Notes: generated by a model not told the origin, from the sequence alone. Shown: positions 23,590-33,903, numbered from the stretch's first letter. The stretch: 64,000 nucleotides of DNA from Dendrolimus kikuchii (GCA_019925095.2 CM034407.1:6471210-6535209), one strand, 5' to 3'. Program-made: numbers and translations.

Positions 23590-23834
23590 CTGCACCAACA
23601 GTTTTTATAATATTATTATTCCGCGCTGTATCTTATCCTAGTAGTCCTCCTTACCTTAAGGAAAGTTTTGAATTCCTTCGCCTTTCTACTTCCCACAGTT
23701 CGCGCACCCATACGTATCGTAAACTCACTACACCTGCACACACTTCATCCTTTTATGATAACTCTTTTATAGTGCAGGCTGTCAAACTTTGGAATGCGCT
23801 GCCTAACTGTCAGAGAGGCCAAAACATCGCCTAA
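23590..23834 (+). pseudogene. CR1/L2-like reverse transcriptase C-terminal remnant
   Basis: About 80 residues with HTSSFYDNSFIVQAVKLWNA. The frame closes after LPNCQRGQNIA, where a relative would continue, so the stop is probably a mutation. The upstream M at 23514 lies in non-homologous sequence. Confidence 0.65.
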
Positions 23835-24150
23835 ATTTAAGAGCGAACTCAGAATACACTACTTTTTCTTAAACAATGATGGCTATTTCTTATACTATAG
23901 ACTAATTAATATATATATCTTATAAAAAAATTGTATGTATTTAATTTATAAAATATATAGTTTAAGTATGTTTGTTTAAGATATACCTAATAATCTGCAC
24001 CACCTATGTCGCCAGATTAAGTTAAACTATTCCTTAAGTTAGGTTGCCTGGAAGAGATTGCTTTAACCGATAAGGCCGCCTATTGTTTCCACCATGACAT
24101 TGATATTTGGTAAGCAATAAAGTGTTATCTATTCTATTCTATTCTATTCT
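23590..24150 (+). mobile_element. CR1/L2-like LINE 3' end with (TTCTA)n tail, copy E1
   Basis: It contains the C-terminal coding end (FYDNSFIVQAVKLWNALPNC), then a 3' UTR with CTGGAAGAGATTGCTTTAACC and AAGGCCGCCTATTGT, then AATAAAGTGTTATC and (TTCTA)n from about 24130. The NSF.VQAV.LWNALP block is the usual C-terminus of CR1/L2-type reverse transcriptases. The 5' edge is not sharp. Confidence 0.75.
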
Positions 24151-24371
24151 TATCGTTTCAACTCGTACCAACTTCCACAAGTAACGTATGATTGTGTATG
24201 CAACTTCCTGTGGAAATCGGGGCGGGAGTCCGATCACCCGTGACGGACGCGGCTCACCGGATAACCGCTCCCGAACCAATTTCAATGGCCCACTAGGTCA
24301 AACGCTTTGTGTATGCACAAATTACAGCAAGGCGATTTGTGAAGTTCATATTCTGTTTTTATGCCATGCTA

Positions 24372-24651
24372 TCCGTGCAGGAACGGAGAAAGAATACAAT
24401 TTCTTGCGGCCGGGCGACCTGTAGTAATCGGTAATTTGCCCGACTGGATAGCTACCACCCCTGCTCTAGAGTATGGCGCCATAACGGCCTTGAATTGTGT
24501 TCCAGCATTAGTGACCAGGTTCCAGTCTCCCTTAAAAGAGCAGCAGGGCATTTGTAGCATCATTGTTATTGCAAATGTCAATAGGCGATGGTAACGGCTT
24601 TCCATCAAGTGGGCCGTCTGCCTGTCTGGTGAACTAATGCAATAAAAAAAA
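24372..24651 (+). mobile_element. SINE family A, copy 5
   Basis: Sense copy lacking part of the GTCGTAAGAGGCGAC segment; A tail at 24641-24651. Confidence 0.75.
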
Positions 24652-25289
24652 TAGCATGCAAGAAGAATTCTAAGGAATCACAATCGTTCAATAAAACCGT
24701 AATTTCTAACACTGCAATCATAGTCGACACCATCAGCCTCTTCTTAATTTTTATAGAATACTCTTAAGGAGCTACATATTTTTGAAGATCTGAATTGACA
24801 GAATTTACGTACAACAAATCTGTATTCGGCAAATCTTAATAATAAAATTATAAACGTTTCACAAAAATAATATTGATTCAGAGGTTTTGAAAATTTAGAA
24901 AAATACATTGCATGATATTACCACTTTTTTTTCTCTTTCAACCTCTAAATACAATTTCAATCATCAACTTCACACTTCACTTTACTCTTTACAGGTACAC
25001 AAATTGCGGTCGAATTATTATTTCCAACAAAGAGCCGTTTTTATATTTTTGGATAAAACCCATCGATTTCCGTAAACGGTCAATATCTCAAGTGGCGCCA
25101 ACTTTAAACAGCGTATGTTTGCAGGAACAAGGTTTTCATAACGATACAATTACTTATTTTCACAACTGTCAATGTTATACATCGTATACAATTATTATAT
25201 AGTTTTATATAATCTATTAAATTAAGGCATTGTTATATGAGTAATTACTACAACTATAGTTTATTAGCTGCCATATATGTTAGCATGCC

Positions 25290-25305
25290 AACACAAGTAT
25301 CACCT
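25290..25305. repeat. TSD of R1-clade element, 3' side
   Basis: AACACAAGTATCACCT directly abuts the poly(T) tract. It is identical to 31062-31077 beyond the other end. The last T could also belong to the tail. Confidence 0.95.
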
Positions 25306-25327
25306 TTTTTTTTTTTTTTTTTTTTTT

Positions 25328-25594
25328 GGCCAGGGGAAATCCGTTTGAGGACTAAGCCGCGACAGGCACAGAAGCCTGGGGGGATGTTCGCGACCCGTGT
25401 GAGTGTGCCTCTTCCTATGCCGGAGGACGTATCCCCCGGCTACTACTGAATCTAGTCCATGCGTGGGGCGGTCTGTAACGCGCCCCACGGGAAGAGAGAT
25501 GAGCGCGCGCGGAACACTCGCGCTCTCATCTCGACGGCATGTGCGGGTGAGTGAGAACCCCTATACCCCTAGGGGCCCCACCCGCGCCGCCCGC
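25328..25594 (-). other. 3' UTR of R1-clade element with two stem-loops
   Basis: The 267 nt between the ORF2 stop and the A tail. Two inverted repeats are visible. One is CGTGGGGCG (25462-25470) facing CGCCCCACG (25481-25489), a perfect 9 bp stem with a 10 nt loop. The other is GAGATGAGCGCG (25496-25507) facing CGCGCTCTCATCTC (25519-25532), with a 2 nt bulge. Non-LTR reverse transcriptases recognise 3' RNA structure, so these are candidates for that signal; this role is inferred. Confidence 0.75.
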
Positions 25595-28500
25595 TTACGG
25601 CGGCCGAAGGTCACTGTCTGACCTCCGGCGTCGGCGCGTCCTCCTTTGGCGGGAGCGGAGCAGGGAATTACGCTCACGCTCCCGTTCCGCCTCCTCCTTC
25701 GCGAACATGACTTGCTCGCAGAAGGAGGAGACGGCGTCCCATCCGGTGGAGCTCCCGACCATGGTGCGTACCACGGCCGGGAGCGAGGTGTCAAATCCGG
25801 TAAGGGCGACGAGCTCCCGGCGCTGCTCCGTCCAGGCTGGACATTCCTGGAGAGTGTGCAGCGCCGTGTCCTCGTCGCCCATGTCACAATGATGGCACCC
25901 TGGCGTGGCCTCGCGGCCGAGGCGACACAGGTACCTTCCGAAGCAACCGTGCCCCGTCAGGACCTGCGTCAGCCTGAACGTCAGGGTGCCGTGACGTCGT
26001 CCTAGCCATTCGTGCAGGACGGGCCTCACCGCCTCAATGGTGGCGGGGCCCGCGCTGGGGCGTCGTAGGCGGTCTTCCCAGACCCCCACGGCTACCTGGC
26101 AGAGCTCCGACCGGCACGCCTCGACCTCGCGAGGCGCGGGTCTGGTACCCCTGGCCAGGGCCTCTTTGCGCCACATATACAGTGACGCCAGGACCCTGGC
26201 TTCCAGGTCCCATGGGGGGGATCCGGCGAGTAGCGAGGCCACTTCGAAGGACACCGTACGGTATCCTCTTATTGCCCTGACGGCCAATACGCGTTGCGCT
26301 TGACGCAACAGCGCCGCGTTTTTGGCCGTCAGGCGGTTTGACCATACTGGGGCCCCGTAAAGGGCCATCGAACGTACGATGCCTTCGAAGAGTTTTCGGC
26401 ACGTGGCATTGGGCCCCCCAACGTTGGGGAGCAGGCGCGAGAGTGCACCAGCCGCCCCCTTGAGTCTGGGGAGCAGCTGCCGAAAATGTGCCGAAAAATC
26501 CCATCGGCCATCGAGGACCAATCCCAGGTACTTCATGGTCTCCCCGATGCCGATGCGGATGCCTCCTACTACGATGCTACTGTCCGGAGGTGGACGGTTG
26601 CGAGGGCCGTGAAACATCACGGCCTCGGTCTTCTGTAACGCCACCTCCAGACCAAGACGCCGGATCCTGCCTACTATCGTCGACACCCCAGCCGTGCCTA
26701 GAAGGCACGCTTGCCGATGGGTCCTCCCGCGCGCGGCGATCAATGTGTCATCGGCGTAACAGATGACACTGATACCCGGGAGGACCCGACACCTCAAAGT
26801 CCAGTCATATGCGATGTTCCACAGGAGGGGACCTAGAACCGACCCCTGTGGAACACCGCACACCATGGCTCGCCGATTCCAGCCCTCATGGACCGGGTAG
26901 ATGACGGCTCTACTGCTTAAATATGCCCCGACTATACGGCGGAGGTAGGTCGGCACCCCGAAATATCGGAGTGCCTCCAGAATGCATGCCCAGGGCAAGG
27001 AATTGAATGCGTTAGCGATGTCTAAGGACACCGCCAACAGAACCTCGCCCTGAGAGACTGCTTCCTCCGCCAGGCCTTTCAGGCGCATGACAGCGTCGAT
27101 TGTGGAGCGCCCTGTGCGGAAACCGAACTGGTTGTCCGCCAGGTCCGGCCCCGTCGTCGATAGGTGCTGGACGAGGCGGGCGACGATGATACGCTCGAAG
27201 AGCTTGCCAACCTCGTCCAGCAGCACAATGGGCCGGTAGGCGGACGGTGAGTCCGCAGGGCGCCCCTCCTTACGCAGCAGGACCAGCTTTCCGGTCTTCC
27301 ACCGTTGCGGAAACAGGCCCTGCTCTAGGCATGCGCCGAAAAGCCTCATCAGTCGGGGCTCCAGGGCGTCGTAGGACAGAACCCATGCACGCCCTGGTAT
27401 GCCGTCAAGGCCGGGGGCGGCATTCTTGGCCTTTAGCCGTAGCATGGCCACCCCCAGCTCTACCCGGTCCACAGTGGGCACAGGGTCTCTATCCGCGCTG
27501 GGCTCCGCATCTGGCGGTGCCATAGCAGGAGGCGTATGCTCAGCCCGTGAAGGGAACAGAGCGCCAACTACGTCACGTGTGACGTCCCTGGGAAGAGACT
27601 CGGTTAGTGGGGGCGCCCAGGCACGGAGCTTGTTCCGAGCCATTTTGAATGGGCGCCCCCAAGGGTCTTGATTTAAACTATCCAAGAGCTCCCCCCAGGC
27701 CACGTTCTTGGCGTTACGGATTGCGATCCGTAATGTTCTTCTGGCGCTTCTGTACCCCTCGTACAGCTGAGCCTCTACGGTCGCTGCGTCCGCTGCGCGG
27801 CGACGCCGTCTTCTATGTCTGGTGTACTGGCGGCGCGCGCTATTGCACGCGCGCCTTAGTCCCTCGAGTTCGGGACTCCACCAGTACACCTTTCGAAAGG
27901 GCCGGAATCGGCCCCTCCTCGGCATCGCCGCATCGCAGACGCCAGTAACGAGCGACCGTAGGTTTTCTGCCTCCTGCTCTACATTTATATCGGGAGGGTT
28001 CATCTCGGGCCCTGATGCCCAGGTGGCGACAATCAGGGCCTCTTTGAACGCCTCCCGATCCAACTTTTTCAATGCCCAGCGCGGACAGTCTCCTACCGGG
28101 GGCTCTCGGGACGGAGGGTTCGGGTTCCGGGCGGAGACGCTAAACCGAATATATCGGTGATCTGAGAGCGTCTCCACCCCTGCGGCAACCCTCCAGTCCC
28201 GCACACGGCGCGCCAGTTCAGGGCTGGCAAACGAGACGTCGACAATTGAGCCGCCCTGCTGGCGTACACACGTGTGTACGGAGCCCCGATTGAGAACTAC
28301 GAGACCCTTTTCGATGGCCCATTCTTCCAATGCCTCGCCACGCGCACACGTACGCGGGGATCCCCAAGCCACGGATTTTGCGTTGAAGTCCCCGAGCACG
28401 AGCACGGGGCGAGGCCGGCTGCGGGCCACCACTGTGCCCACTTCCTCGATCCATCCCTCGAAATCGGCGAGCCTTCTGTTCGGGGAGAAGTAGCCACCGA

Positions 28501-28759
28501 CGACCACTATCTCCCCGATCGTTGCCGCTACGTAGCCCCGTCCCTGCACCACACCGGCTAGGGGAGGGCATGCGGCGGCGGTCCGGACAATAATAGCCAC
28601 CAAGCCATCAAGATCCCCCGCCCAGTCAGAACGGGGGGGGACGTAGTATGGCTCGGCGACTACGGCCAGCTGGATGCCCCACTGCGCCAAACTCTGCACC
28701 AACAGGTCCTGGGCAGCGGCGCAGTGGTTCAGATTACCCTGGACCACTAGGAGAGCCAT
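25595..28759 (-). CDS. ORF2, APE endonuclease/reverse transcriptase of R1-clade element
   Basis: 1054 residues with ATG start and TAA stop. This enzyme nicks target DNA and reverse-transcribes the element RNA at the nick. Residues 1-215 form an apurinic-endonuclease-like domain with QGNLNH, AEPY, GDFNAKS (near 126), a GSIVDVSF-type block and SDHRYI (near 198). Reverse transcriptase blocks follow: NAAPGLDGIPG (near 445), AYRPI.LL..VGK..ER, NQFGFRTGRST, LDIANAFNSLPW, GVPQGSVLGPLLW and catalytic YADD at 668-671. A C-terminal CX2C...HX4C motif beginning CHHC lies near 954, as in R1 and related elements. No RNase H domain is apparent. No stop or frameshift interrupts it and the catalytic residues I can see are present, so the enzyme may be functional. 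The exact family within the clade (R1, TRAS, SART or Waldo-like) was not determined. Confidence 0.95.
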   Translation of the reverse strand: MALLVVQGNLNHCAAAQDLLVQSLAQWGIQLAVVAEPYYVPPRSDWAGDLDGLVAIIVRTAAACPPLAGVVQGRGYVAATIGEIVVVGGYFSPNRRLADFEGWIEEVGTVVARSRPRPVLVLGDFNAKSVAWGSPRTCARGEALEEWAIEKGLVVLNRGSVHTCVRQQGGSIVDVSFASPELARRVRDWRVAAGVETLSDHRYIRFSVSARNPNPPSREPPVGDCPRWALKKLDREAFKEALIVATWASGPEMNPPDINVEQEAENLRSLVTGVCDAAMPRRGRFRPFRKVYWWSPELEGLRRACNSARRQYTRHRRRRRRAADAATVEAQLYEGYRSARRTLRIAIRNAKNVAWGELLDSLNQDPWGRPFKMARNKLRAWAPPLTESLPRDVTRDVVGALFPSRAEHTPPAMAPPDAEPSADRDPVPTVDRVELGVAMLRLKAKNAAPGLDGIPGRAWVLSYDALEPRLMRLFGACLEQGLFPQRWKTGKLVLLRKEGRPADSPSAYRPIVLLDEVGKLFERIIVARLVQHLSTTGPDLADNQFGFRTGRSTIDAVMRLKGLAEEAVSQGEVLLAVSLDIANAFNSLPWACILEALRYFGVPTYLRRIVGAYLSSRAVIYPVHEGWNRRAMVCGVPQGSVLGPLLWNIAYDWTLRCRVLPGISVICYADDTLIAARGRTHRQACLLGTAGVSTIVGRIRRLGLEVALQKTEAVMFHGPRNRPPPDSSIVVGGIRIGIGETMKYLGLVLDGRWDFSAHFRQLLPRLKGAAGALSRLLPNVGGPNATCRKLFEGIVRSMALYGAPVWSNRLTAKNAALLRQAQRVLAVRAIRGYRTVSFEVASLLAGSPPWDLEARVLASLYMWRKEALARGTRPAPREVEACRSELCQVAVGVWEDRLRRPSAGPATIEAVRPVLHEWLGRRHGTLTFRLTQVLTGHGCFGRYLCRLGREATPGCHHCDMGDEDTALHTLQECPAWTEQRRELVALTGFDTSLPAVVRTMVGSSTGWDAVSSFCEQVMFAKEEAERERERNSLLRSRQRRTRRRRRSDSDLRPP

Positions 28760-28770
28760 TGGGACGAGTT

Positions 28771-31038
28771 TTATTCCTCCATCCTAGTGGTCCCGGGAGC
28801 TGGCATCGGCGACGGTTGCAGCGAGCGGGGTAGAGGCTGCGGCGGCCGCGGCGGCAGCGGCTGAGAGATGTTGTTGGCCGCGGCCTGCCTGGGACCTTTC
28901 CTGTTGCGTTTCCGTTTCCTTTTTGCCTTCTTTTGGCTATCAGTCCGGGTTTGTGGTTGTTGGTCCACCTTCCTACCGGTTGACCTCGTGTTGGTGGGGG
29001 GGCCCGCGCTTTTTCGCGCGGCCGGCACTCCCCTGCACATCCAATGACCCGCCGCTTGGCCTGCTGCACTGCAGATGCTGCAGTGCGGCGGATTCTGGCA
29101 TGTAGCGGCGGGATGACCTGGTTGACCGCAGCGATAACAATCCTTGCTGCGGTCGACAGGGGAGGAGCAGGTGCAGGCGACGTGTCCTGCCACAAGGCAG
29201 CGCCAGCACCGCTCAGACCGGCTCGGCAGGACTTTGATGTCCGCCGAAGCCCACCCCACCATTAGCCTCTTCCTCTCTTTCAGTTTTATGGCCGCCGCCA
29301 CAGGACAGGCCAGGATCACGTATCCAAGCCTGTCTGGGCCCAGACGTATGGCGCTGGAAGCAAAACGACCGGCAGCAACGTCCGTGACCCTAGCGACGGC
29401 GGCCACGACTTCCTCCTCTTTTGTACAGTCATCCAGACCCGAGACGCGTACGTTCAAGCATCTCTCGGGTCTGGACACCTTAACTTCTTCCTCTGGCAGG
29501 ACCTCCTTTAACCGCGCGGCGAGGGCATCCGCCTTCTCCCCGCTATCTTTTCCGGGGAGGAGGAGCATACGGGCCCCCGTCCGCGCAGTCTTCAGTTTGA
29601 CCCCGGGAATACCGAGGTCACCAAGCCTAATGTTAGTTTTAGCCAACTGCATTATGTCCGCGTAGCTGGTGCCTTTTTCCACCGCCGCAGGTAACAGTGT
29701 GAGAATCACTGCGGTGGTGTTGGGCACCCGCATACGCGGACCCTTTTTCGTCGAAGGCGTTGGCGGCTTAGACTTAGCCTTAGGCTTGGCAGCCCTGCCA
29801 GTGCCGCTTGGTTGGGTCGGTGGCTTCTTTTTAGCCTTAGGTTTACGGGCCACCACCGACCAACCATCATCCAGCCTAGGGGGCGGCCGCTCAGTAGCTG
29901 GGGCATCAACCCTAGGTGTCCCCTTAGGCCTGGGGGTACTTGTCGCGCTGCTACTAGCGACTCCGCCGCCTCGCTTCCTTTTAGCGGGCAGCGGGGGGAA
30001 GTCCTCGGGAGGGCGGTTAGCCTGCCCTGTCCCGGATACGGGGGTCTGCTGAGTACCCGCCCGTCGGGTGTCTGCAGCCAACGGCGGGCGGACTCGCCTC
30101 TCCGGGAGCAGGCGGTCATCCAGGGCGGCCAGCTTTGCGTCCATCATAGCCCCAAGCGATAGGGTCAGATGGCGCAACAGCTCGTCCTGGTCCTTGAACC
30201 GCCCTCCCACTACGAATGACGACGACGATTGTGGTGGGGGCGGCGGTGGCGGAGGCTTTGGCATCGGTAATTTGGAGGCCGGTACGAGTCGGGGTCGGGA
30301 GAACTCGGCTCGGAGACTAGCCATTTCCTTTTTCATGTCCTTCATCTCGGCTTCGAGGCGTCTATTGGCCGCTTCGAGCCGTCTGATTTCGTCAGACTCG
30401 GTGCGGCCCCTTAACACCTCGAAGGCGTCACTGATGATAGAGACCGAGTCGTTTAGGGACTTCATAAAAGTTCCTTTTAATCCCCTGGGGACCTTTGCCA
30501 CATGGCGGATGACCCCCAGGGCATTTCGAACGTCGGTCTCTATGGCCTGGGCGGTTCTAGCTCCGGCCTCGTCCGTGGTTGCGACCGACCCTGAGCAACT
30601 GAGGAGTTCTGGGGCCCGTCGAGCGATACGCGCCTCTTCGGCGACCCTAATCAGCTCGACGGTGCTCTCCTCGTGGTCCAGCTCAAGGTCGGTGACCCGA
30701 CCCGCTTGGGCAACGGCGTCTCTGGCTCGTGCCATACTAGCGGCCTCTTTTGTGACTCCCGAGGATGGTGGAGACACCCTGCGGGAGGTCTTCGACGCCA
30801 CCGTTTCTTCGTCGCTGGACACCAGCGCGATTTCTTTTTTGGGGCCTCGGTATGGTGCGGGCCTCCTCCGCTTCTTCTGGACGCGCCACTGGCTCGACGG
30901 ATTCGAGGGCCCGGCTTCCGCCTTTGTGCGTATGCCGAGTCCCGATCCGGAGCGTGAGCGCGTCGGCGAACGCGATCGCGTTGGAGATCGCGAACGCGAA
31001 TGTGAATCTGTCCTAGAGCGGGACCGAATGGAGAACAT
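28771..31038 (-). CDS. ORF1, gag-like RNA-binding protein of R1-clade element
   Basis: About 755 residues from the ATG at 31038. The frame also stays open upstream into the TSD, but only through a TTG, so the ATG is preferred. ORF1 proteins of this clade bind element RNA and form the particle that carries it to the nucleus. The N-terminus is rich in Arg-Ser dipeptides (repeats of RSRSPT). Proline-rich and basic stretches follow, including a run of eight prolines. Near residues 608-667 lie three zinc knuckles. Two are standard CX2CX4HX4C (CWRC...H...C and CYRC...H...C); the third is a variant starting CSIC. The stop TAA is 11 nt before the ORF2 ATG, which suggests termination and re-initiation. 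The large open frame on the opposite strand at 30068-31063 is a shadow of this GC-rich gene. Confidence 0.93.
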   Translation of the reverse strand: MFSIRSRSRTDSHSRSRSPTRSRSPTRSRSGSGLGIRTKAEAGPSNPSSQWRVQKKRRRPAPYRGPKKEIALVSSDEETVASKTSRRVSPPSSGVTKEAASMARARDAVAQAGRVTDLELDHEESTVELIRVAEEARIARRAPELLSCSGSVATTDEAGARTAQAIETDVRNALGVIRHVAKVPRGLKGTFMKSLNDSVSIISDAFEVLRGRTESDEIRRLEAANRRLEAEMKDMKKEMASLRAEFSRPRLVPASKLPMPKPPPPPPPPQSSSSFVVGGRFKDQDELLRHLTLSLGAMMDAKLAALDDRLLPERRVRPPLAADTRRAGTQQTPVSGTGQANRPPEDFPPLPAKRKRGGGVASSSATSTPRPKGTPRVDAPATERPPPRLDDGWSVVARKPKAKKKPPTQPSGTGRAAKPKAKSKPPTPSTKKGPRMRVPNTTAVILTLLPAAVEKGTSYADIMQLAKTNIRLGDLGIPGVKLKTARTGARMLLLPGKDSGEKADALAARLKEVLPEEEVKVSRPERCLNVRVSGLDDCTKEEEVVAAVARVTDVAAGRFASSAIRLGPDRLGYVILACPVAAAIKLKERKRLMVGWASADIKVLPSRSERCWRCLVAGHVACTCSSPVDRSKDCYRCGQPGHPAATCQNPPHCSICSAAGQAAGHWMCRGVPAARKSAGPPTNTRSTGRKVDQQPQTRTDSQKKAKRKRKRNRKGPRQAAANNISQPLPPRPPQPLPRSLQPSPMPAPGTTRMEE

Positions 31039-31061
31039 CGAGAGATTGGAATCGGACTCAT

Positions 31062-31077
31062 AACACAAGTATCACCT
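31062..31077. repeat. TSD of R1-clade element, 5' side
   Basis: Second copy of AACACAAGTATCACCT. On the minus strand its last bases and the junction contribute the in-frame TTG upstream of ORF1. Confidence 0.95.
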
Positions 31078-32473
31078 ACGGTAATCTAAAATCATTACAG
31101 ACGTTTATATGATCTAAGCATTACATATAGGAATTAAGAGCTGTGGTTCTGGAAGCGGCCGCATTCGTAAATTCGTATGAGTATCGTAACAAGTATCAAA
31201 ATAAATTGGACTTTTAAGCTATATTCCACAACTACCAGTATATCTAGACACGCGTCAATTTCACTAAGCGATGTTCCACAAGCTTTACGTAGATTTTTAC
31301 ACAACTTATAATTAAGATCGGCAGTTTACATTTGCGCATAAAAATACAGACCGATTTCCGAAATGTAAATAATCTATACTGAATTTTATTCGCAAGGCGT
31401 AATGGCAGGGTGTTGCTTGCTATGTATTCTTACCTCTGTCTCGCTTACACGATTCGTACACTGTCCCGCGCTATTAAAATTGATCTACTGCGCAGGTACA
31501 TCGGGAGGGATCTTTAGATGTGTATAACTGTACTCTTACGAGTTACATTTTATACTTGATGACTATTATGTCTAGTACACTTTTCTATGTGATTAACAAT
31601 AAAGCATTATTAATCTGCCTGTCTAGTCTCGACTATAATATGACAATGATGATGACAATACAGTATTGTCCCAAAAGAGCATCCTGTTACCATCTATTGT
31701 TTTACGCAAGCCACCCGTAAAGAGCCATTGTGGCTTTATTATAAATTCACAATTAACACAAAATAGACTTTATCTCAAATGTGTAAGGTATATAAAAAGG
31801 ATGGAAAGGACTTAAAGAGATTTTGTTACCAACGGGAAATATTAGCCCCATTTACATAATAGACTGTTTGGTTTTATATCGTGGGGTGATGAATATTTGA
31901 GTGAAAACATTCATTAGTGATGTGCACCTTACCGCCGTACTCATAGTGGCATAATGATGGGTTAAAATTTAATAGCGGCGAGATGTCACATAAATTAGGC
32001 TCTATTTTATATCAATTTACCAAATGCATGAAGTATGTGCGTGTATACACACATAGTGATGGGTACCGTGATGAGGTAAAACCACCGTTGGTATGTCGCT
32101 ACGTAACTTCAAGATGTTGTACAAAATGTATATTTTTCAATTTTAAGTTATTCATATCCATCCATCCATGCTCTATTGGATTCAACATAAAAAGAGTGAA
32201 CAAAATCTATTCAGAAACAAAAAAGTTAAGGCCCAAAAGCTGCACATTTTCTGTCTAATTTTAATGAATTTTCTGCTATATCTTCAGAGCCCAAAGTACA
32301 ATAGAAATAAAAATTATGAGTAACCAATCTTTACTGAATCCAACGCAAAGAAATCATCAAAATAGATGCAGAAATAACAACCTTATGGCTGAAAATACAT
32401 AACAAACATATTTACACGACGTATTGAAAAAATCTCATTTTTTGAAGTCGGTTTAAAACAAACAATTGAATTA

Positions 32474-33903
32474 TTAGGGCGGCCACACGCATGTAAAGTA
32501 CAAAGACAAAAGGGCTGATTCATTCGTACAATGTCAAATCAAATGAGTCATCAATGTTTGCCGAAATTAGTTACTTGTGCGTATAAATATATCGCGTTCG
32601 TTCAGTTTATGTTGAACCTTCAATCGGTATAGACGTCCCAATATTTTTCATTGTGATATATTTGAGTATATTTACAAAATTATATCCAACATGGACAGTG
32701 TTGTGCAGATTCTAAATATTTTGTGATTTTAAGGAGCTCTGGTAAATTAAACTAATTAATTAACGACACGACGAATTAGATGCCAGTGATAAAAACTTTT
32801 GCTAGATTTTTGCACAAAATACTGTTACAATTCATAAATTGCTCTATTTGTACTATTAAATTGTTTCATTTTATACACCTAGCTCGGAATCTAGGTGATT
32901 ACAGTAAATTCATTGCTAGTTACTCTCATTGGCTACATTCTGATACAACGTGGCTTCCAAACTTAAAAATATTTTATTTCCTTAAAATTTTGTCAAAAAT
33001 CCTTTAATATCTAACGATCACTAGTCAAGTGCGTCTACTAACATTTTTAATACCTCGACTATTTATTGTATTCCACAACAACACTCAATTTAAATTTTCT
33101 GATTTATCTTCATTACATACTTCTGATGTGTTAACTTTATTGATTAATCTGAATCTTAAAACTAAAAACTTATCCCACTATGGCAAAAGCAAGCTTCCTT
33201 CCTTATGCATTGCTACAGATCAAAAATCGTACATCACTTTAATTTAATAACAATACAGAAGGAATCATCAGAGGTGATAAATAAAGATTTCAACAATATA
33301 TGTACAATAACACCATCTCCATTAACATAACCACGGATTAATAATAATAAAAATTTTCACAATTTATCATTATTATCAAGTCCTTATATTTCTGTATTAA
33401 GAGCAAAAATTAATGTACCAAAGCAACCTCATTCCAAAAACGATTTAAACCTATTAGTGTTACTAATCCTTATTTACAATAATCCTAGAGATATTTACAA
33501 CTTACCTAATGAGAAGGATAGCAATATTTAGTATTAGTATAATAATTTGCAGTTTTTTAGTGCCACACGGGTCGCTATTTTTAATACATTTTCTCAGTTC
33601 CAGTAAAAAAGCCCTTATGGGGCCTGCAGGCCATGCTTGAGTTTCTCTGTATATAAAATGTCTACTCATGTGAATTTAATGTTGTTTTATTATAACCCAA
33701 ATATTTGTCCTTACTCTAAGAGGTAGTTTTTTTTTAATTCGATTTTTAAACAAATTATCCGATGACGTCATTGGGGACAACTTTACATTAATTCCTTTGC
33801 CTATAAAAAGAAAATAATCATATTAATCTGTGCTACTATTTAAATGTTACTGTCATTATTCATTATGACACATCGTAATCATTTTAGTGTGGCCAGCCTA
33901 GCA
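32474..33903. other. Possible TIR element, unproven
   Basis: GGGCGGCCACAC (32474-32485) and the complement of GTGTGGCCAGCC (about 33889-33900) match at 10 of 12 positions, with TA outside each. Between them are TATAAATA (32582-32589), TCAGTT (32602-32607) and an ATG in good context (CCAACATGG, about 32691) that opens only 11 codons. AT-rich frames follow (32780-33007 and 33029-33247) and match nothing I know. Confidence 0.3.

Larger units (their letters stand above)
25306..31061 (-). mobile_element. R1-clade non-LTR retrotransposon, both ORFs open
   Basis: A complete insertion read on the minus strand. The 16 bp direct repeat AACACAAGTATCACCT flanks it at 25290-25305 and 31062-31077. A run of about 22 T at 25306-25327 is the poly(A) tail of the minus-strand transcript. 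It holds two long open frames, a gag-like ORF1 (28771-31038) and an ORF2 with APE endonuclease and reverse transcriptase (25595-28759), separated by 11 nt. The element is strongly GC-rich with GC-ending codons, while both flanks are AT-rich. Open frames, an exact TSD and an uninterrupted A tail indicate a young copy. Only 23 nt precede the first ATG of ORF1, far shorter than usual R1-clade leaders, so the 5' UTR and promoter have probably been lost. The target is ordinary AT-rich DNA, not rDNA or telomeric repeat. Confidence 0.95.

Noticed and set aside
30068..31063. 331-codon open frame on the plus strand
   Set aside because: It is antisense to ORF1 of the R1-clade element; GC-rich codons leave few stops on the other strand. 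The same applies to the many frames between 25400 and 30960.
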